The notes under the pieces: generated by a model | What the model was told of the DNA's origin: nothing | The model's input: only the letters and a program-made list of their open reading frames with translations | Database searches by the model: none | Position numbers and translations under genes: made by a program | NCBI RefSeq assembly: GCF_026262505.1 | Contig: NC_067203.1 | Span: 24,657,411-24,721,410 of the forward strand | Direction of reading: 5' to 3' | DNA length: 64,000 bases | From: Trichomonas vaginalis G3 | Taxonomy: Eukaryota > Parabasalia > Trichomonadida > Trichomonadidae | In this document: positions 49,178-59,420 of the stretch, in pieces | How positions within the stretch are numbered: the stretch's first letter is position 1 | Layout: each line of letters opens with the position of its first letter

Positions 49178-50968
49178 ATGTCTCTCCCTTTTATGAGTCA
49201 GGAACCAGGTGATTTTTTGACGATCCAGACTAACGCCATTACGTTCAGTTTGATAGCCAAACATCTACTTCCTAAGCATGAAATCGAAAATATTGGTGTT
49301 TTAATGTCAAATTGCTTAGATGGTTTAATTGACCCTGATGAAATGATCAAAGAAGTAAGTAACATTATGAAAAGCTATCACAACATTGACATGGTATGGA
49401 AAGCACTTATAGAAAGGGATGCAGTACACATGACTCCTCTTTATACTGACTTGACACAATTCATTCGCCACTTGCTTGAATGTGGTGTTCCTGAATATTA
49501 CATCATTTCATTCTTGACAACAATTATAACTCATGTTCGACGTAATGTTCGCAATATCAAATTAATTTCGCTGATTTTAAATTATCAATTTCTAAAGAAG
49601 TATCATGGAATATCAGTCAAGTACCTATTAATGAGTTGTTTTAAGATTGCATCGCGTATCGAACGTTTAAAGATAAAAACGAATTTACCTCCGATATTTA
49701 ATGTATATAGTCTTATTTATCAGCCAATTCCCGAACAGATATCGCCTCCATCAATTAGATACAAAGATGTCGTGAATAAACCGCCAGCACAAGCCAACAA
49801 ACCAGAAGAAAATGAAATATCTTTAGGATTTTCATACAGACAGACAAAATTCTTAATTTCACCATTACCATCTACACTCATACTTAATACGTATGCCAAA
49901 AGCTCTAGAGTTGGCAGCGAAGGTGGAACATTTGCGAAAGTTTCGGATTTCGAACGATTTTTTAACTATTTGATTACTTACGCTCATACAGTTTTTGAAA
50001 GTTTCGTTACAGCCGATATATCTTCATACGCAATGATCAGATTCAACCAAGGAAGCAAATTTTTATTGAAAAATGCAATTACTGATTTGTATCATGGCGA
50101 AGCGTCAACAGTATATAGATATATAGAGCGTACAGATGATTTTAAGCTCCTCAAGAAGAGAGTTAAACAAAATTTGAAAAATTTCGTTGATTACAGATTT
50201 CGGATTGAAGAAAAGGTCTCACTTTTCACAGATGTTTATCCTGTATTTGATGTTCAGACTTTCATCAAATTTTCAAACCGTTCTGAGCCAACAAAAATTA
50301 TTTTTGATATTCAGAACAGCAACGCCTGTTTTATTATCGCAGAGCTTTGCATGAATTATATGCCACGAATAGGAATGTTCATCAACAACGTTCTGCCGAT
50401 TTTTACCTTAAATGTAAACGAAAAATGTTCAATTCTTTGCAACGACTCCATTGCATGCGCTTTATACTACTTCAATTTAGCTTGCAGTGAGATGGTGAAC
50501 CTCCTCAAGCCAGCTGAAGAAAAAGAACCTTCTCTTCGCGCAATTATTGACAGCGCAGTTTTCGAAGTCGAATCCAAGTACTGCCATGCAATTAACAGTG
50601 AAGTCACGGACTTCCTCGATACATTCTTCGGCAAATTTACCAGGAATACGCTTGAATTTTACTCATTACTCGAAGAATCTGTTTCAAAGTTCGGAAAAAA
50701 GACTCCTTCGCTGTTCAAACTCGTATTGAACCTGGAAAAGGTACTCCACGCCGCTGAAAAATGTGGATTGGACAGAAATTATTCCAAATACATTAAATTG
50801 GCCAAAGTTTTTGGAAAAGCAACAGGACCAAGAGCCGATGAAATCCTCAATTCCAGATTTCCGTTGCTCAAAAAGAAATTGGCTCCAATTTCACTAATTT
50901 CCGGGCTTGTCAAGCTTGATATTGATGGGAATACCAAGGAAATGACAATTACACCTATTACATTATGA
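49178..50968 (+). CDS. Large helical protein, unrecognised
   Basis: 597 codons including stop from MSLPFMSQEPGDF. Soluble, mostly helical by composition, with a Pro-rich break near 190-225 (YQPIPEQISPPS..KPPAQANKPEE) separating two halves. No motif or repeat could be tied to a known family; the N-half has helical-repeat character (HLLECGVPEYYIISFLTTIITHVRR), the C-half a VPS9- or RasGEF-like feel that is not convincing. The transposon copy sits just upstream, leaving the initiator intact. Confidence 0.75.
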   Translation: MSLPFMSQEPGDFLTIQTNAITFSLIAKHLLPKHEIENIGVLMSNCLDGLIDPDEMIKEVSNIMKSYHNIDMVWKALIERDAVHMTPLYTDLTQFIRHLLECGVPEYYIISFLTTIITHVRRNVRNIKLISLILNYQFLKKYHGISVKYLLMSCFKIASRIERLKIKTNLPPIFNVYSLIYQPIPEQISPPSIRYKDVVNKPPAQANKPEENEISLGFSYRQTKFLISPLPSTLILNTYAKSSRVGSEGGTFAKVSDFERFFNYLITYAHTVFESFVTADISSYAMIRFNQGSKFLLKNAITDLYHGEASTVYRYIERTDDFKLLKKRVKQNLKNFVDYRFRIEEKVSLFTDVYPVFDVQTFIKFSNRSEPTKIIFDIQNSNACFIIAELCMNYMPRIGMFINNVLPIFTLNVNEKCSILCNDSIACALYYFNLACSEMVNLLKPAEEKEPSLRAIIDSAVFEVESKYCHAINSEVTDFLDTFFGKFTRNTLEFYSLLEESVSKFGKKTPSLFKLVLNLEKVLHAAEKCGLDRNYSKYIKLAKVFGKATGPRADEILNSRFPLLKKKLAPISLISGLVKLDIDGNTKEMTITPITL

Positions 50969-51189
50969 TTTGTTTGTATGTATTAAATAAAAATTGTATA
51001 ATATTAAATTTATTAAAAATTTTTTTTCTTTGAATTAAGGATGTCGCTTGAGAGACATTTAGGGACTCGATTAAATAATTTTCGAACTTCGGGGGACATG
51101 TAAAGCATCAAAAATGATTATATTTTAATCATCTAAAAATTATTTTTGATATTTTGACGATAAAAAAATTGATGGTAAATTCTTAAAAA

Positions 51190-51194
51190 GTGAC
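51190..51194 (+). promoter_or_regulatory. GTGAC box of BTB/ankyrin copy C
   Basis: TTAAAAAGTGACAAAA, 17 nt before the ATG at 51212; the same box at the same distance precedes copies A and B. Confidence 0.45.
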
Positions 51195-51211
51195 AAAATA
51201 AAAAAATTTTG

Positions 51212-52672
51212 ATGAGTGATATTAAATTTGTTGTTGATTCTCAGTATTGCAGAAATTCATCTTTAGTTAAATATGGAAGTGATTTTTGTTTCGTTATCAA
51301 TGGTCATCGATTTTATACAACGCAATCACACGCAGCTGTTGTAAGTGAAACAGTTCGAAACATGTTGATTACAGACAATAGTACACAAGAGATTAATATT
51401 AATATTGATACTGATATTAATAATAAAGAAACATTTAATAAAGCATTAAACATTTTTTGTAAGTTTGTTCAAGAAGATATGTTTCAGAAAACATCGACAT
51501 CGAAACAAGTGAAATTATTTATGATCTTGGTGTTCTTCTCAAGAACGAAGATTTTATTTCACAATACAAATTCATTATTTCATCAACAATTATCAGTGAA
51601 TCAAACATCGAATCATTCATCCGATACAGTATTAAAACATTTGATTTCGATAAAACATGTTCATTCATCGCATCTCATATCTCTTTTCTTGGACCTTCAA
51701 AACTTTGTCTTCTTTTTGAATCTGTTTATCATTCTGTTGCATCATCGTATTTTAACGAAAACATCGATAATATTTTTGTTGATTTTATTTCAAATATTTT
51801 GAGTAACGAACATGTTTTTGTCTACAATGAAGATGATATCTGTGATTTTGTTATTTCATTCATCAAAACATTTTCACCTTTATTATCATTTTCATCATCA
51901 TTTTCAAAAACATCAAATACATCAAAAACACCAAATACATCAAAATTCGACAAACTGATTGAATTCATCAGATTCGAATTCTGCACAAACGAAACAATTT
52001 CTCGTTTCATCAAATTTTATTCTTCATTCATCAACTCCTTTGATCAAGAAATGAAAACAAAAAATAAATCATATGACAATATTCAAAACGAAAATGAAAT
52101 CTTCACTCATTTATTTGAAACATTAATGTTATCATCAAATGATAACAATAATAACAATAATCAAGAAATCAAACAATTTGATAAAATTTCAACAACAGAT
52201 GAAAATATAAATTCATTTGAAAAATATTGGAAATCAAATGATCACATAAATATTTATCAAACATTTTACAAATGCAGTCAAGAACGAGATCTTTATTCAA
52301 TCAAATTTGCTGTTGATAATGGATATCATGAAACTATTTTATCCAATAATTCATTATGCAGCAAAATTAAATAATTTATCTCTTATTCAGGATATTATTT
52401 CATGTGGTGTTGACCTTAATATGAGAAATGTTTATCTAGACACACCACTCCATATTGCTTGTTATTATAACTCAATCGATGTTGTCAAATTCCTTTTATC
52501 ATTAAATGGAATTGATATTAATACACAAAATAGTTATGGAAATACTCCTCTTCATGATGCTACCTCTCGCAATAATCGAGAAATAGTTGAAATTCTTTTA
52601 GGATTTAGAGGAATTGATATCAAAATAAAGAATAATGAAGGTAAAACTCCTATATTAATGAAAGAGTTTTGA
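51212..52672 (+). pseudogene. BTB/ankyrin (DUF3447-type) copy C, with an extra frame change
   Basis: The N-terminal frame (51212-51802) repeats copies A and B with few changes (AAVVSET for AVVVSET). The second part (51799-52374, SNEHVFVYNEDD..) is in the -1 frame, the same switch as in A and B. Unlike them, a further frame change near 52,330 moves the ankyrin repeats (IIHYAAKLNN ... TPLHIACYYN ... TPLHDATSRNN) into a third frame, 52307-52672, and a short stretch present in A (about HSYFWGTN) is missing. So copy C is the most likely true pseudogene of the three. Confidence 0.75.
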
Positions 52673-53009
52673 TTACAATGTCATTTATGTATTAAGTATG
52701 TACTATTCTTGTATTTTTTTTTTACTATTAAAACAATGATTTGTTGATTTTGTAAGAAAATTTCAGAAAGTTGTACCTGCAACCTTAACTAAATCCTGAG
52801 CAAATAATTTATTAAATAAACTTCATGCACGATCACGGGAATTCTAAATTTGATTTGGATTCTAAATTTGGGATAATCGACATCTTTTTTTGTTTATGAA
52901 CTTATTTTTGAGGATTTTGAATTTTTTTTTTTTACAAATACGAATTAGAGAAACCTTTTTGTTTCAAATAATAATAAAAAATAATTTTATCGATGTAAAC
53001 AAATAGGGT

Positions 53010-53987
53010 TTATTCATGGTTCCATTTCCAATAAGTATCATGTCTTGCTCCCATAACACCAACAATTACATGTGAATCATTTTCAATATACTTGACAATG
53101 GTCTTCCAAATCCTGTCAATTGAGCGATATTTGGCCCTAAGTTGGACTTTCATATCGTAAATGTAAATTTGTTTGTCGGCTGTTGCTAAAATCTTGTGTG
53201 CAAGCTTAGCAAGATCACGAGCAATGGCTTTGTCCTTTTCATGCTGTGTCTTCCAGATCGTATAAGCTAATATTGTTAAAATAATAATTGCAATGGGTCC
53301 GACAATGTTTGGATTACGTTCCATGGCATTAATAACCTGACAAACGTATGTAACTTGTGGTTTTGTTGATTTGATCGTTCCATTTGAGATTTTGATGTTA
53401 AATTTCGGAAATTCTGAGTAAATTGATGTATTTACATCTGGAAATAGTATGTTAAAGTTTTCTATAGTAAGAAGATCTTTGTGTTCCAAGCAATCGCCGT
53501 CTCTACGGTGAACAAATTTTGCACCACGATTTGCTAAAGCAAAAATCTTTTTATAGCGTGTGGGATAGCATCCTAAATCAGAAAGATAATATCCTGATAC
53601 GCATTTAGCTTTGTACGCTGAACATTTTGCTAATTGCGGGCAAGGCCTGCAAGTTCCTGTTTTCTCTGAGCCAGTGCAATATGGTAATGGTCTTGTAATA
53701 TAATTGAAAGTAAAAAATCCAATAATAGCTATAGAAATAATTAATAGAATACGAATTGTTTTAATGGAAATACTTGTGCGCTTCTTATATCTAGATTCCG
53801 TAAATATTAATCTTACTTGACGTTGTATATCTTTATTTGTTGGATCCAAGCGATTTTGTAAAATTAATTTTAATTCTTTCATTGTTGCTGAAGCAAAGTA
53901 TGGGACTTCTAGTTCTCTAAGCATTTGGATCAGTTGTTCACGAGAGTTAGAGTCAATATCATCCCAATTTGGATGAAGATTTGACAT
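53010..53987 (-). CDS. Man1/Src1-type (HeH/LEM-like) inner nuclear membrane protein
   Basis: 325 residues. Domain order: HeH/LEM-like helix-extension-helix at about 14-52 (REQLIQMLRELEVPYFASATMKELKLIL), transmembrane helix 1 at about 78-97, a lumenal segment with paired cysteines (PYCTGSEKTGTCRPCPQLAKC..KCVSGYYLSDLGC), transmembrane helix 2 at about 228-246, and a Man1/Src1 C-terminal winged helix at about 255-325 (KAIARDLAKLAHKIL ... LRAKYRSIDRIWKTIVKYIENDSHV). This is the two-pass topology of Src1/Heh and Man1, which tether chromatin at the nuclear envelope. Its 3' end is duplicated at 14602-14819. Stop in TAAA. Confidence 0.82.
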   Translation of the reverse strand: MSNLHPNWDDIDSNSREQLIQMLRELEVPYFASATMKELKLILQNRLDPTNKDIQRQVRLIFTESRYKKRTSISIKTIRILLIISIAIIGFFTFNYITRPLPYCTGSEKTGTCRPCPQLAKCSAYKAKCVSGYYLSDLGCYPTRYKKIFALANRGAKFVHRRDGDCLEHKDLLTIENFNILFPDVNTSIYSEFPKFNIKISNGTIKSTKPQVTYVCQVINAMERNPNIVGPIAIIILTILAYTIWKTQHEKDKAIARDLAKLAHKILATADKQIYIYDMKVQLRAKYRSIDRIWKTIVKYIENDSHVIVGVMGARHDTYWKWNHE

Positions 53988-54529
53988 TTTAATAATTACA
54001 ATAAAAGTGACTTTTTTTTTATACCTAATTCTGGTGATTTGAAGTGTATATATTGAACATTGGTTAAATCGCTCTAAAGCAGAAGTTAACGTTTCTTATC
54101 ATCAAAAAAGTTCATAAGGAGATATTTTTTCTATTCATTTCAATCATCATTTTATGAAATACTTTTTCTATTCATATCAATCATTGTTTTATGAAATTCT
54201 CTCGATTTTAATGAATGCCCTCTTAATCTTGCAATCAAAGCAAATTCAACTGTCGAATTCTTAAAGAAATATTAAGAATTTTTTCGAATGATTACGTCTT
54301 CACGAAATTTACAAATAAACATTCCTATATATTTCAATTGGATTTTACAATGTTAATGTTTATATTTTATTATAATGCATTAAAATAACATTACACTCTC
54401 TAACACACATTTATTATACATTAAAGCATCGGATAAATATTGAGAGACAGACGTCTGACATTCAAGTTTAAGTGCTCCCTTAAATTCCAAAATAAAAATA
54501 TTTATTCAAACAAAAATATATATTTTTCT
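53988..54529. other. Intergenic spacer
   Basis: AT-rich, with GTCAC (gene sense, 54007-54011) 20 nt upstream of the Man1/Src1-type ATG. A CTTTTTCTATTCAT(T/A)TCAATCAT(C/T)(A/G)TTTTATGAAAT sequence is tandemly duplicated around 54,130-54,200. No gene seen. Confidence 0.5.
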
Positions 54530-55903
54530 TTAATCAGAAAAGTATGCTGACATAATTTGATCTATTTTTAAGGTATTCTGCTTATGCATCATTGAATGAT
54601 TTGAATATCTGTCAATCAAATTCTCAACGATGTCAACAAATCCACAGTCTTCAAATTTACTACGAACCAAAGCAACTTCATTATTCAAATTCGCACTTTG
54701 GAAAATTTTTTCAACAATTTCCAAATCATCAATAGCTGCAATTATATCTGCTTTTTCGCATTTGAAACTAATGTTAAATGTGATGATATCAACTAATGAA
54801 GTCTTAAAAATCGCATCAAAAAGATCTTTTTGGTTCATTAAATGAGACAAAGCAATAACAACTTCAGAAACATAGAACTTTGGAACCATTGGAGAATTGT
54901 CATATAAATCCATTACTTTTGCAGCAAAATCTAGTAAATTACAATTAACAAAAAATTCCGGACGATTATGAGCCAACATTGAAATACAATAAGCGGCACT
55001 GGCAGCTACAACATCATCTCGTTCTTCTCCTAGATATTCTAGCACTTTATCTAAATCAAATGGAATTATCTGCATTTCAAGATTTTTGGAAGCATCTCCT
55101 ATAGAAAACAAGCAATTCTGAGTAGTTGTGGGGGAGTAATCGACAAGATTAAATACCTTTAGAAGAATTTTGAAACGTAATTCTGGTTCCATTCTGAATC
55201 TCATTAGATTACGAGCAATAGAGGATACATTATCAAAAGTTTCGACTATTTTATTATCAATGCAATAACAAATGACTTGTTCCATAACTTTAATTTCTTG
55301 AGAATTCAATGTGTACTTTGAACATGCGTAGAAGTAATAAACAATTTTGAATCTAATTCTAGGATCATCAATATTTATAAATGAATCTTTCATTTCTTCA
55401 ATTGGAAATCTCAAAGTAACATTTTTTTGATTTATTGGTGATTGATAGGCTAAATAAGCTATGGCACTAAGAATGTACTTCTTGACAAATAAATTATCAA
55501 TCTGGTAACAATCATGTAAAGATTTTAACAGTCCAATTGAATTTAAGTACTCAGAAATGCTTCTGTTTTGAAGTTGAATGGTATTTTTGATGATTTTTAT
55601 TAAAAGGATTAGATGATCGTTATTAGGAACTAAATAATCGAGAAATAATGAATATAATTCTTGAAGCTCTGAATCATAATATTGAGATATATCAGTTTTA
55701 TGGATATGGTCATTAAATATTTTGAGGTAATTTTCTAAAACAGGGGAATTCCAGTTTCGAATACGAAGCAAATTCGTAACATTTTGTTGAAATTCGAACA
55801 TTATTCTTTCTTTTTCTTCATTTTCAATATCATTGGATGGATCTTGCATACGATCTCGAATAGGGGTTGTCTGTTCATCTTCCTTATATTCAGCATCCGC
55901 CAT
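54530..55903 (-). CDS. Armadillo/importin-alpha-like repeat protein
   Basis: 457 residues, almost all helical repeats of about 42 residues (for example LLKSLHDCYQ..VKKYILSAIAYLAY; VLEYLGEERDDVVAASAAYCISMLAHN; KFYVSEVVIALSHLM). The end, KFEDCGFVDIVENLIDRYSN..LKIDQIMSAYF, matches the closing pattern of importin-alpha (EE-GG-D-IE-LQ ... A--II--YF). The NLS-binding W-x3-N ladder is not evident, so cargo binding is doubtful. Start MADAEYKEDEQ has an initiator-like TCATTTT 10 nt upstream. A divergent nuclear-transport adaptor or other ARM scaffold. Confidence 0.68.
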   Translation of the reverse strand: MADAEYKEDEQTTPIRDRMQDPSNDIENEEKERIMFEFQQNVTNLLRIRNWNSPVLENYLKIFNDHIHKTDISQYYDSELQELYSLFLDYLVPNNDHLILLIKIIKNTIQLQNRSISEYLNSIGLLKSLHDCYQIDNLFVKKYILSAIAYLAYQSPINQKNVTLRFPIEEMKDSFINIDDPRIRFKIVYYFYACSKYTLNSQEIKVMEQVICYCIDNKIVETFDNVSSIARNLMRFRMEPELRFKILLKVFNLVDYSPTTTQNCLFSIGDASKNLEMQIIPFDLDKVLEYLGEERDDVVAASAAYCISMLAHNRPEFFVNCNLLDFAAKVMDLYDNSPMVPKFYVSEVVIALSHLMNQKDLFDAIFKTSLVDIITFNISFKCEKADIIAAIDDLEIVEKIFQSANLNNEVALVRSKFEDCGFVDIVENLIDRYSNHSMMHKQNTLKIDQIMSAYFSD

Positions 55904-56170
55904 CCAAAATGAAATTTAAATCATAGACGTACCTCTTCTTTAGCAGGTGTATCTGAAATCTTGAAATATGATCAGTTAATGCTCTTCGAAATTAAATATG
56001 AAATTCAGATGTTAGAAAAAATATGGATAAATATCATTTAATTCCTTAATTCTATCAACATTTGTTGATATATATAGCAATTAACTGCTTGAAAAAGTAA
56101 AAATGTTTTAACCTTGTTTATGATACTAATTTTTAATATGCTTCACTTACGAAAATCGAATAAAATACTT

Positions 56171-56590
56171 TTACTTTGTAAGATCAGCTGGTGTGGAAGC
56201 TTCTGGAAGGAGATCAGAAATGTGGTAGCGCTTTATTTCCTTGCCATCAGCCTTTGTGCTGATAACTTCAAGGTTGCCCCATTCGGCAATAACTTGGCGG
56301 CACATACCGCATGGATAAATGAAATCATCCTTCATGTCTGATGTAATAAGAATGGCAACAAAATCTTTGTAGCCCTGAGAAATAGCTGAGTAGATAGCAG
56401 AACGCTCAGCGCAGCAGCCATTTGGATATGAGCAGTTTTCAACGTTAACACCGTTGATAATTGATCCATCACGGCAGAGAAGAGCAGCAGAAACTCTGAA
56501 GTGGCTGTATGGAGAGTATGAGTTAACCTTCTTTGCGCTAGCAACTTCGAAAAGTCTCTTGATGTCTTCGTCGCTTGTATGATAAGCCAT
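56171..56590 (-). CDS. CDA: Cytidine deaminase
   Basis: 139 residues from the ATG at 56590 (MAYHTSDED; the longer frame upstream starts only at a TTG). Hallmarks of the zinc-dependent tetrameric enzyme: SPYSHFRVSAALLCRDG, NVENCSYPNGCCAERSAIYSAISQG (C-A-E with zinc Cys and proton-shuttle Glu) and PCGMCRQVIAEW (PCxxC zinc site). Deaminates cytidine and deoxycytidine to the uridines in pyrimidine salvage, on which trichomonads depend. Length is normal. GC content is higher than the neighbours, and bacterial-type CDA genes in trichomonads are often thought to be transferred; that cannot be judged here. Stop in TAAA. Confidence 0.95.
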   Translation of the reverse strand: MAYHTSDEDIKRLFEVASAKKVNSYSPYSHFRVSAALLCRDGSIINGVNVENCSYPNGCCAERSAIYSAISQGYKDFVAILITSDMKDDFIYPCGMCRQVIAEWGNLEVISTKADGKEIKRYHISDLLPEASTPADLTK

Positions 56591-58289
56591 GAAAGAAAAT
56601 GTATCATTTTTCAAATATTCAATACAATTTTCATTGTTTGTGAAGTGAATTCTTTCCTTACCAACTTATTTGTTGATCATTAAATTGTTTTAAAAAAATT
56701 ACGGAATACACTTTTCAATTAAAAATTCCAATCATCGTTATTCTCAATTGTCAAAAGTTTCGATTCCGCAACCTCTCTCTCTCTAGTTATATGTAATTTG
56801 GTAAGTATCGTGTTAAAATGAGTATATGTGATGAGTATAAATTTGGAATTGATTTGTAATGAATGTTAAAAGCTATTTTATTTACGGTAAATATTGCAAC
56901 ATTTATCAAATGGATCATTGCTTTGGAATGGTACGGAATTTGTAAGACTGCGTCGGAAAGTTGGTATATGTTTGAGTAGAACTTATCTTCTGGAATCTGC
57001 CGATTAGTCCTGAAGTTGGAAAAGTTCAAAATGTACATTCATAATTGTTGTTGAAGTTAGAAACTTCGTAATCAGAAAATCCATTTATATTATGATTTAT
57101 AAGTCAAATTAATTTATTATAAAATATGCGCTACATGAGGAGACGTTTAAATAGGTCACTTTCATATTGAAAATGCTATTCACAGTTGTATTGTTATCAG
57201 AATGTTTCCAAATTTTTGCATATTATCAAAAAATGATGTACCACGGTCCCCGTTGGGACAGTCTTCAGAAAAAGATTCTTTCTTCCCAAAATTCAAAAAA
57301 AAATAAATAAAAATAAAAAAAAAGTTTTTCTTTGTGATTTTGAGCCGTGGATTTTTTTCGGAGACTCACTTTAAAATTTAAATATGATGAGTATGAGTTA
57401 TTTTATGTGCTCTATTGGATTTTTTACTTATTTTTGAGTTTTAATCAAGATTAGAATATTCAAAAAATTTTAAATATAAGAAATCCCTTTGCCTAATTTT
57501 AAAACATTATAACACCATTATCATGGAGAAAAAGTCTCATCTTTATACTTTTTAAACATTTAATGACGATATATTTTAAATTTCAATATCTTTTCTTTTT
57601 TTCATATCATCATATTTATTTTTCATATATAATATATTGTGATGATGTTTTTATTCTATTAAAATCAATATCAAATGAAATTTATTTCAAAAATTGATAT
57701 ATTATAAGATTATTGGATTTTCTGATGTCGCATAATAACATATAAAATGCGCTTTGTAAAATTTATCGCGTAATTATGATTTTTAACAAAAGTATTCAAT
57801 GTTCAATATTAAATACATTATTTGGAATTCAATTTTTTTCTTTCAATAAAAATTATTTAATTAATATTAAGTTATCAATTAGCAAAATGTTGATTTATGA
57901 AAATTGTGAGAACTCATATAATTTTTTTCAATCCGTAATTTTTGAAAGTTCATTAAAAAATAATCGATTTATCCATTTTGAAATCTTGATATTTATACAT
58001 TACTGCTTAATATTATCAATTCTTGCCACTAATTGAATTTGCCCATAAACGACTCTCAATTTATTTTTTCTATATAAATTAACCAATTCTTAGATAAATA
58101 TGTATATAATTATATGGTTGTTTAAATCACATTCGATTTGATGAAAAACGATCATATATACCAAAACTTAACAAATTTAAATATATTATCAATCATACAT
58201 CATATTTATAATTCCCATCTTTTATTTGAATACTTTACGGTTTCTCTCTCAAAACAATAATCATTTTTTTAAAAGGCCATTTCCTAAAT
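56591..58289. other. AT-rich intergenic region, 1.7 kb
   Basis: Contains the GC-richer candidate hairpin region at 57241-57350 and little else. Open stretches at 56787-57038 (-) and 57776-58036 (+) have no recognisable features and are not called. Confidence 0.45.
57241..57350. ncRNA. Candidate structured RNA (low confidence)
   Basis: A GC-rich island in an AT desert: CCACGG at 57241-57246 pairs with CCGTGG at 57345-57350, a tight hairpin GTCCC-CGTT-GGGAC occupies 57246-57259, and AGAAAAAGATTCTTTCT forms a third helix. The remainder is A/T-rich. No match to a known RNA class could be made by eye and strand is undecided. Confidence 0.25.
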
Positions 58290-59420
58290 ATGGGAGCTGA
58301 ACAAAGCGAAATGCTTCATAGTGATGCTATCTATTCTTCAGGGTATACATCAATATCCGAAACTTCCTCAAACAAAGACTTAGTTGACCATGATTTCCAA
58401 GAAAAGCACCAAAACCTTACTAAAACTGCTTTCCATGCATCTTGGCATGTTAATACCAATGCATTCAGGGCACCCAAACCTAGGAAGGGCATAGCATATG
58501 GTTTCCATAGTTCATCCAATAAAATCTTCTTTGCATTTGGCGAAAAAGAAAACAATGAACTATCATCAGAACTCATCTCATATGATGTGAAGACAAACAG
58601 ATGGTCAACCGTACTACAACGCATAGGTCAGGCGAGAACACATGCTACAGGCAATATGTATGGCGATCATTTTTATATCTTCGGTGGAAAAAGTGACGAT
58701 TCATATTTCAATGATTTATATAAAATCAATGTTTATACTTCAGAAATTGCTAAGATACATGGTGATGGCATCAAACCAAGTCCCCGATGCAATGCCGTCA
58801 TTGGTCATTTTGAAGGCTGCATTATAATTTGGGGCGGAAAATGTGCTGAAGGAAAAACTGACAATGACATCCATGTTTATAACATTAAGAATAATACATG
58901 GTCCACAGTCAGTTCTGATGTTCAATCAAGGATCGCTCCAAGCTTCACCCAAATGGATAATAAGATTTACATCTACGGATCATCAGAGAAAGAAGGAATG
59001 CTTATCTTAGATATGCAAACACTTACTTTCGAAATTATTCCTAAGAACGGAACTGCACCTCAAACAACTGTTGAACATACAGGTTTAGTTGCTGTTTATC
59101 CAAACTACATCCTCTGCTTCGGTGGTTCCAGTGAATACCACTATACACATCTTTTTGCTTTCGACACAATTAGAAAATGGTGGTTTGTCTTCCATATCAA
59201 ACCATCACAGGAAGATGAAAGCAAAGGTGAGGTCAACGATCTCGGACTCTTTAAGATACCAAGACAGAGCTCATTTGCATCGATTTATGATAGCAAAACA
59301 AGACAAATAATTTCTGTCTTTGGAAACCATTTGGAAGAGAATACGCCAATTGGTGTTTTCGATCTTGCAAAGGCCTTGGCGTTATGTAATCAGCGTGAAG
59401 ACCTTCTTTCTATGTTATAA
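58290..59420 (+). CDS. Kelch-repeat protein, probably N-myristoylated
   Basis: 376 residues. Begins MGAEQSEM, with Gly2 and Ser6 fitting an N-myristoylation site. From residue 70 to 365 about five to six kelch repeats form a beta-propeller: ELISYDVKTNRWSTV, DHFYIFGGKSDDSYFNDLYKINV, GCIIIWGGKCAEGKTDNDIHVYNIKNNTWSTV, NYILCFGGSSEYHYTHLFAFDTIRKWWFV; the GG and W pairs are in register. No BTB or other domain, unlike the larger kelch families. Role: membrane-attached interaction platform, partner unknown. Stop in TAAA. Confidence 0.88.
   Translation: MGAEQSEMLHSDAIYSSGYTSISETSSNKDLVDHDFQEKHQNLTKTAFHASWHVNTNAFRAPKPRKGIAYGFHSSSNKIFFAFGEKENNELSSELISYDVKTNRWSTVLQRIGQARTHATGNMYGDHFYIFGGKSDDSYFNDLYKINVYTSEIAKIHGDGIKPSPRCNAVIGHFEGCIIIWGGKCAEGKTDNDIHVYNIKNNTWSTVSSDVQSRIAPSFTQMDNKIYIYGSSEKEGMLILDMQTLTFEIIPKNGTAPQTTVEHTGLVAVYPNYILCFGGSSEYHYTHLFAFDTIRKWWFVFHIKPSQEDESKGEVNDLGLFKIPRQSSFASIYDSKTRQIISVFGNHLEENTPIGVFDLAKALALCNQREDLLSML

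Larger units (their letters stand above)
51130..53228. repeat. Segmental duplication, arm 2 (inverted copy of 14,602-16,712)
   Basis: Contains BTB/ankyrin copy C with its promoter, the convergent spacer and the 3' end of the complete Man1/Src1-type gene. Since the full-length gene is here, this is more likely the source locus and 14.6-16.7 kb the copy. Confidence 0.78.

Noticed and set aside
54530-55903. Firm call of importin-alpha
   Set aside because: The C-terminal pattern fits but the NLS-binding Trp-Asn ladder is not seen, so only an importin-alpha-like ARM protein is claimed.
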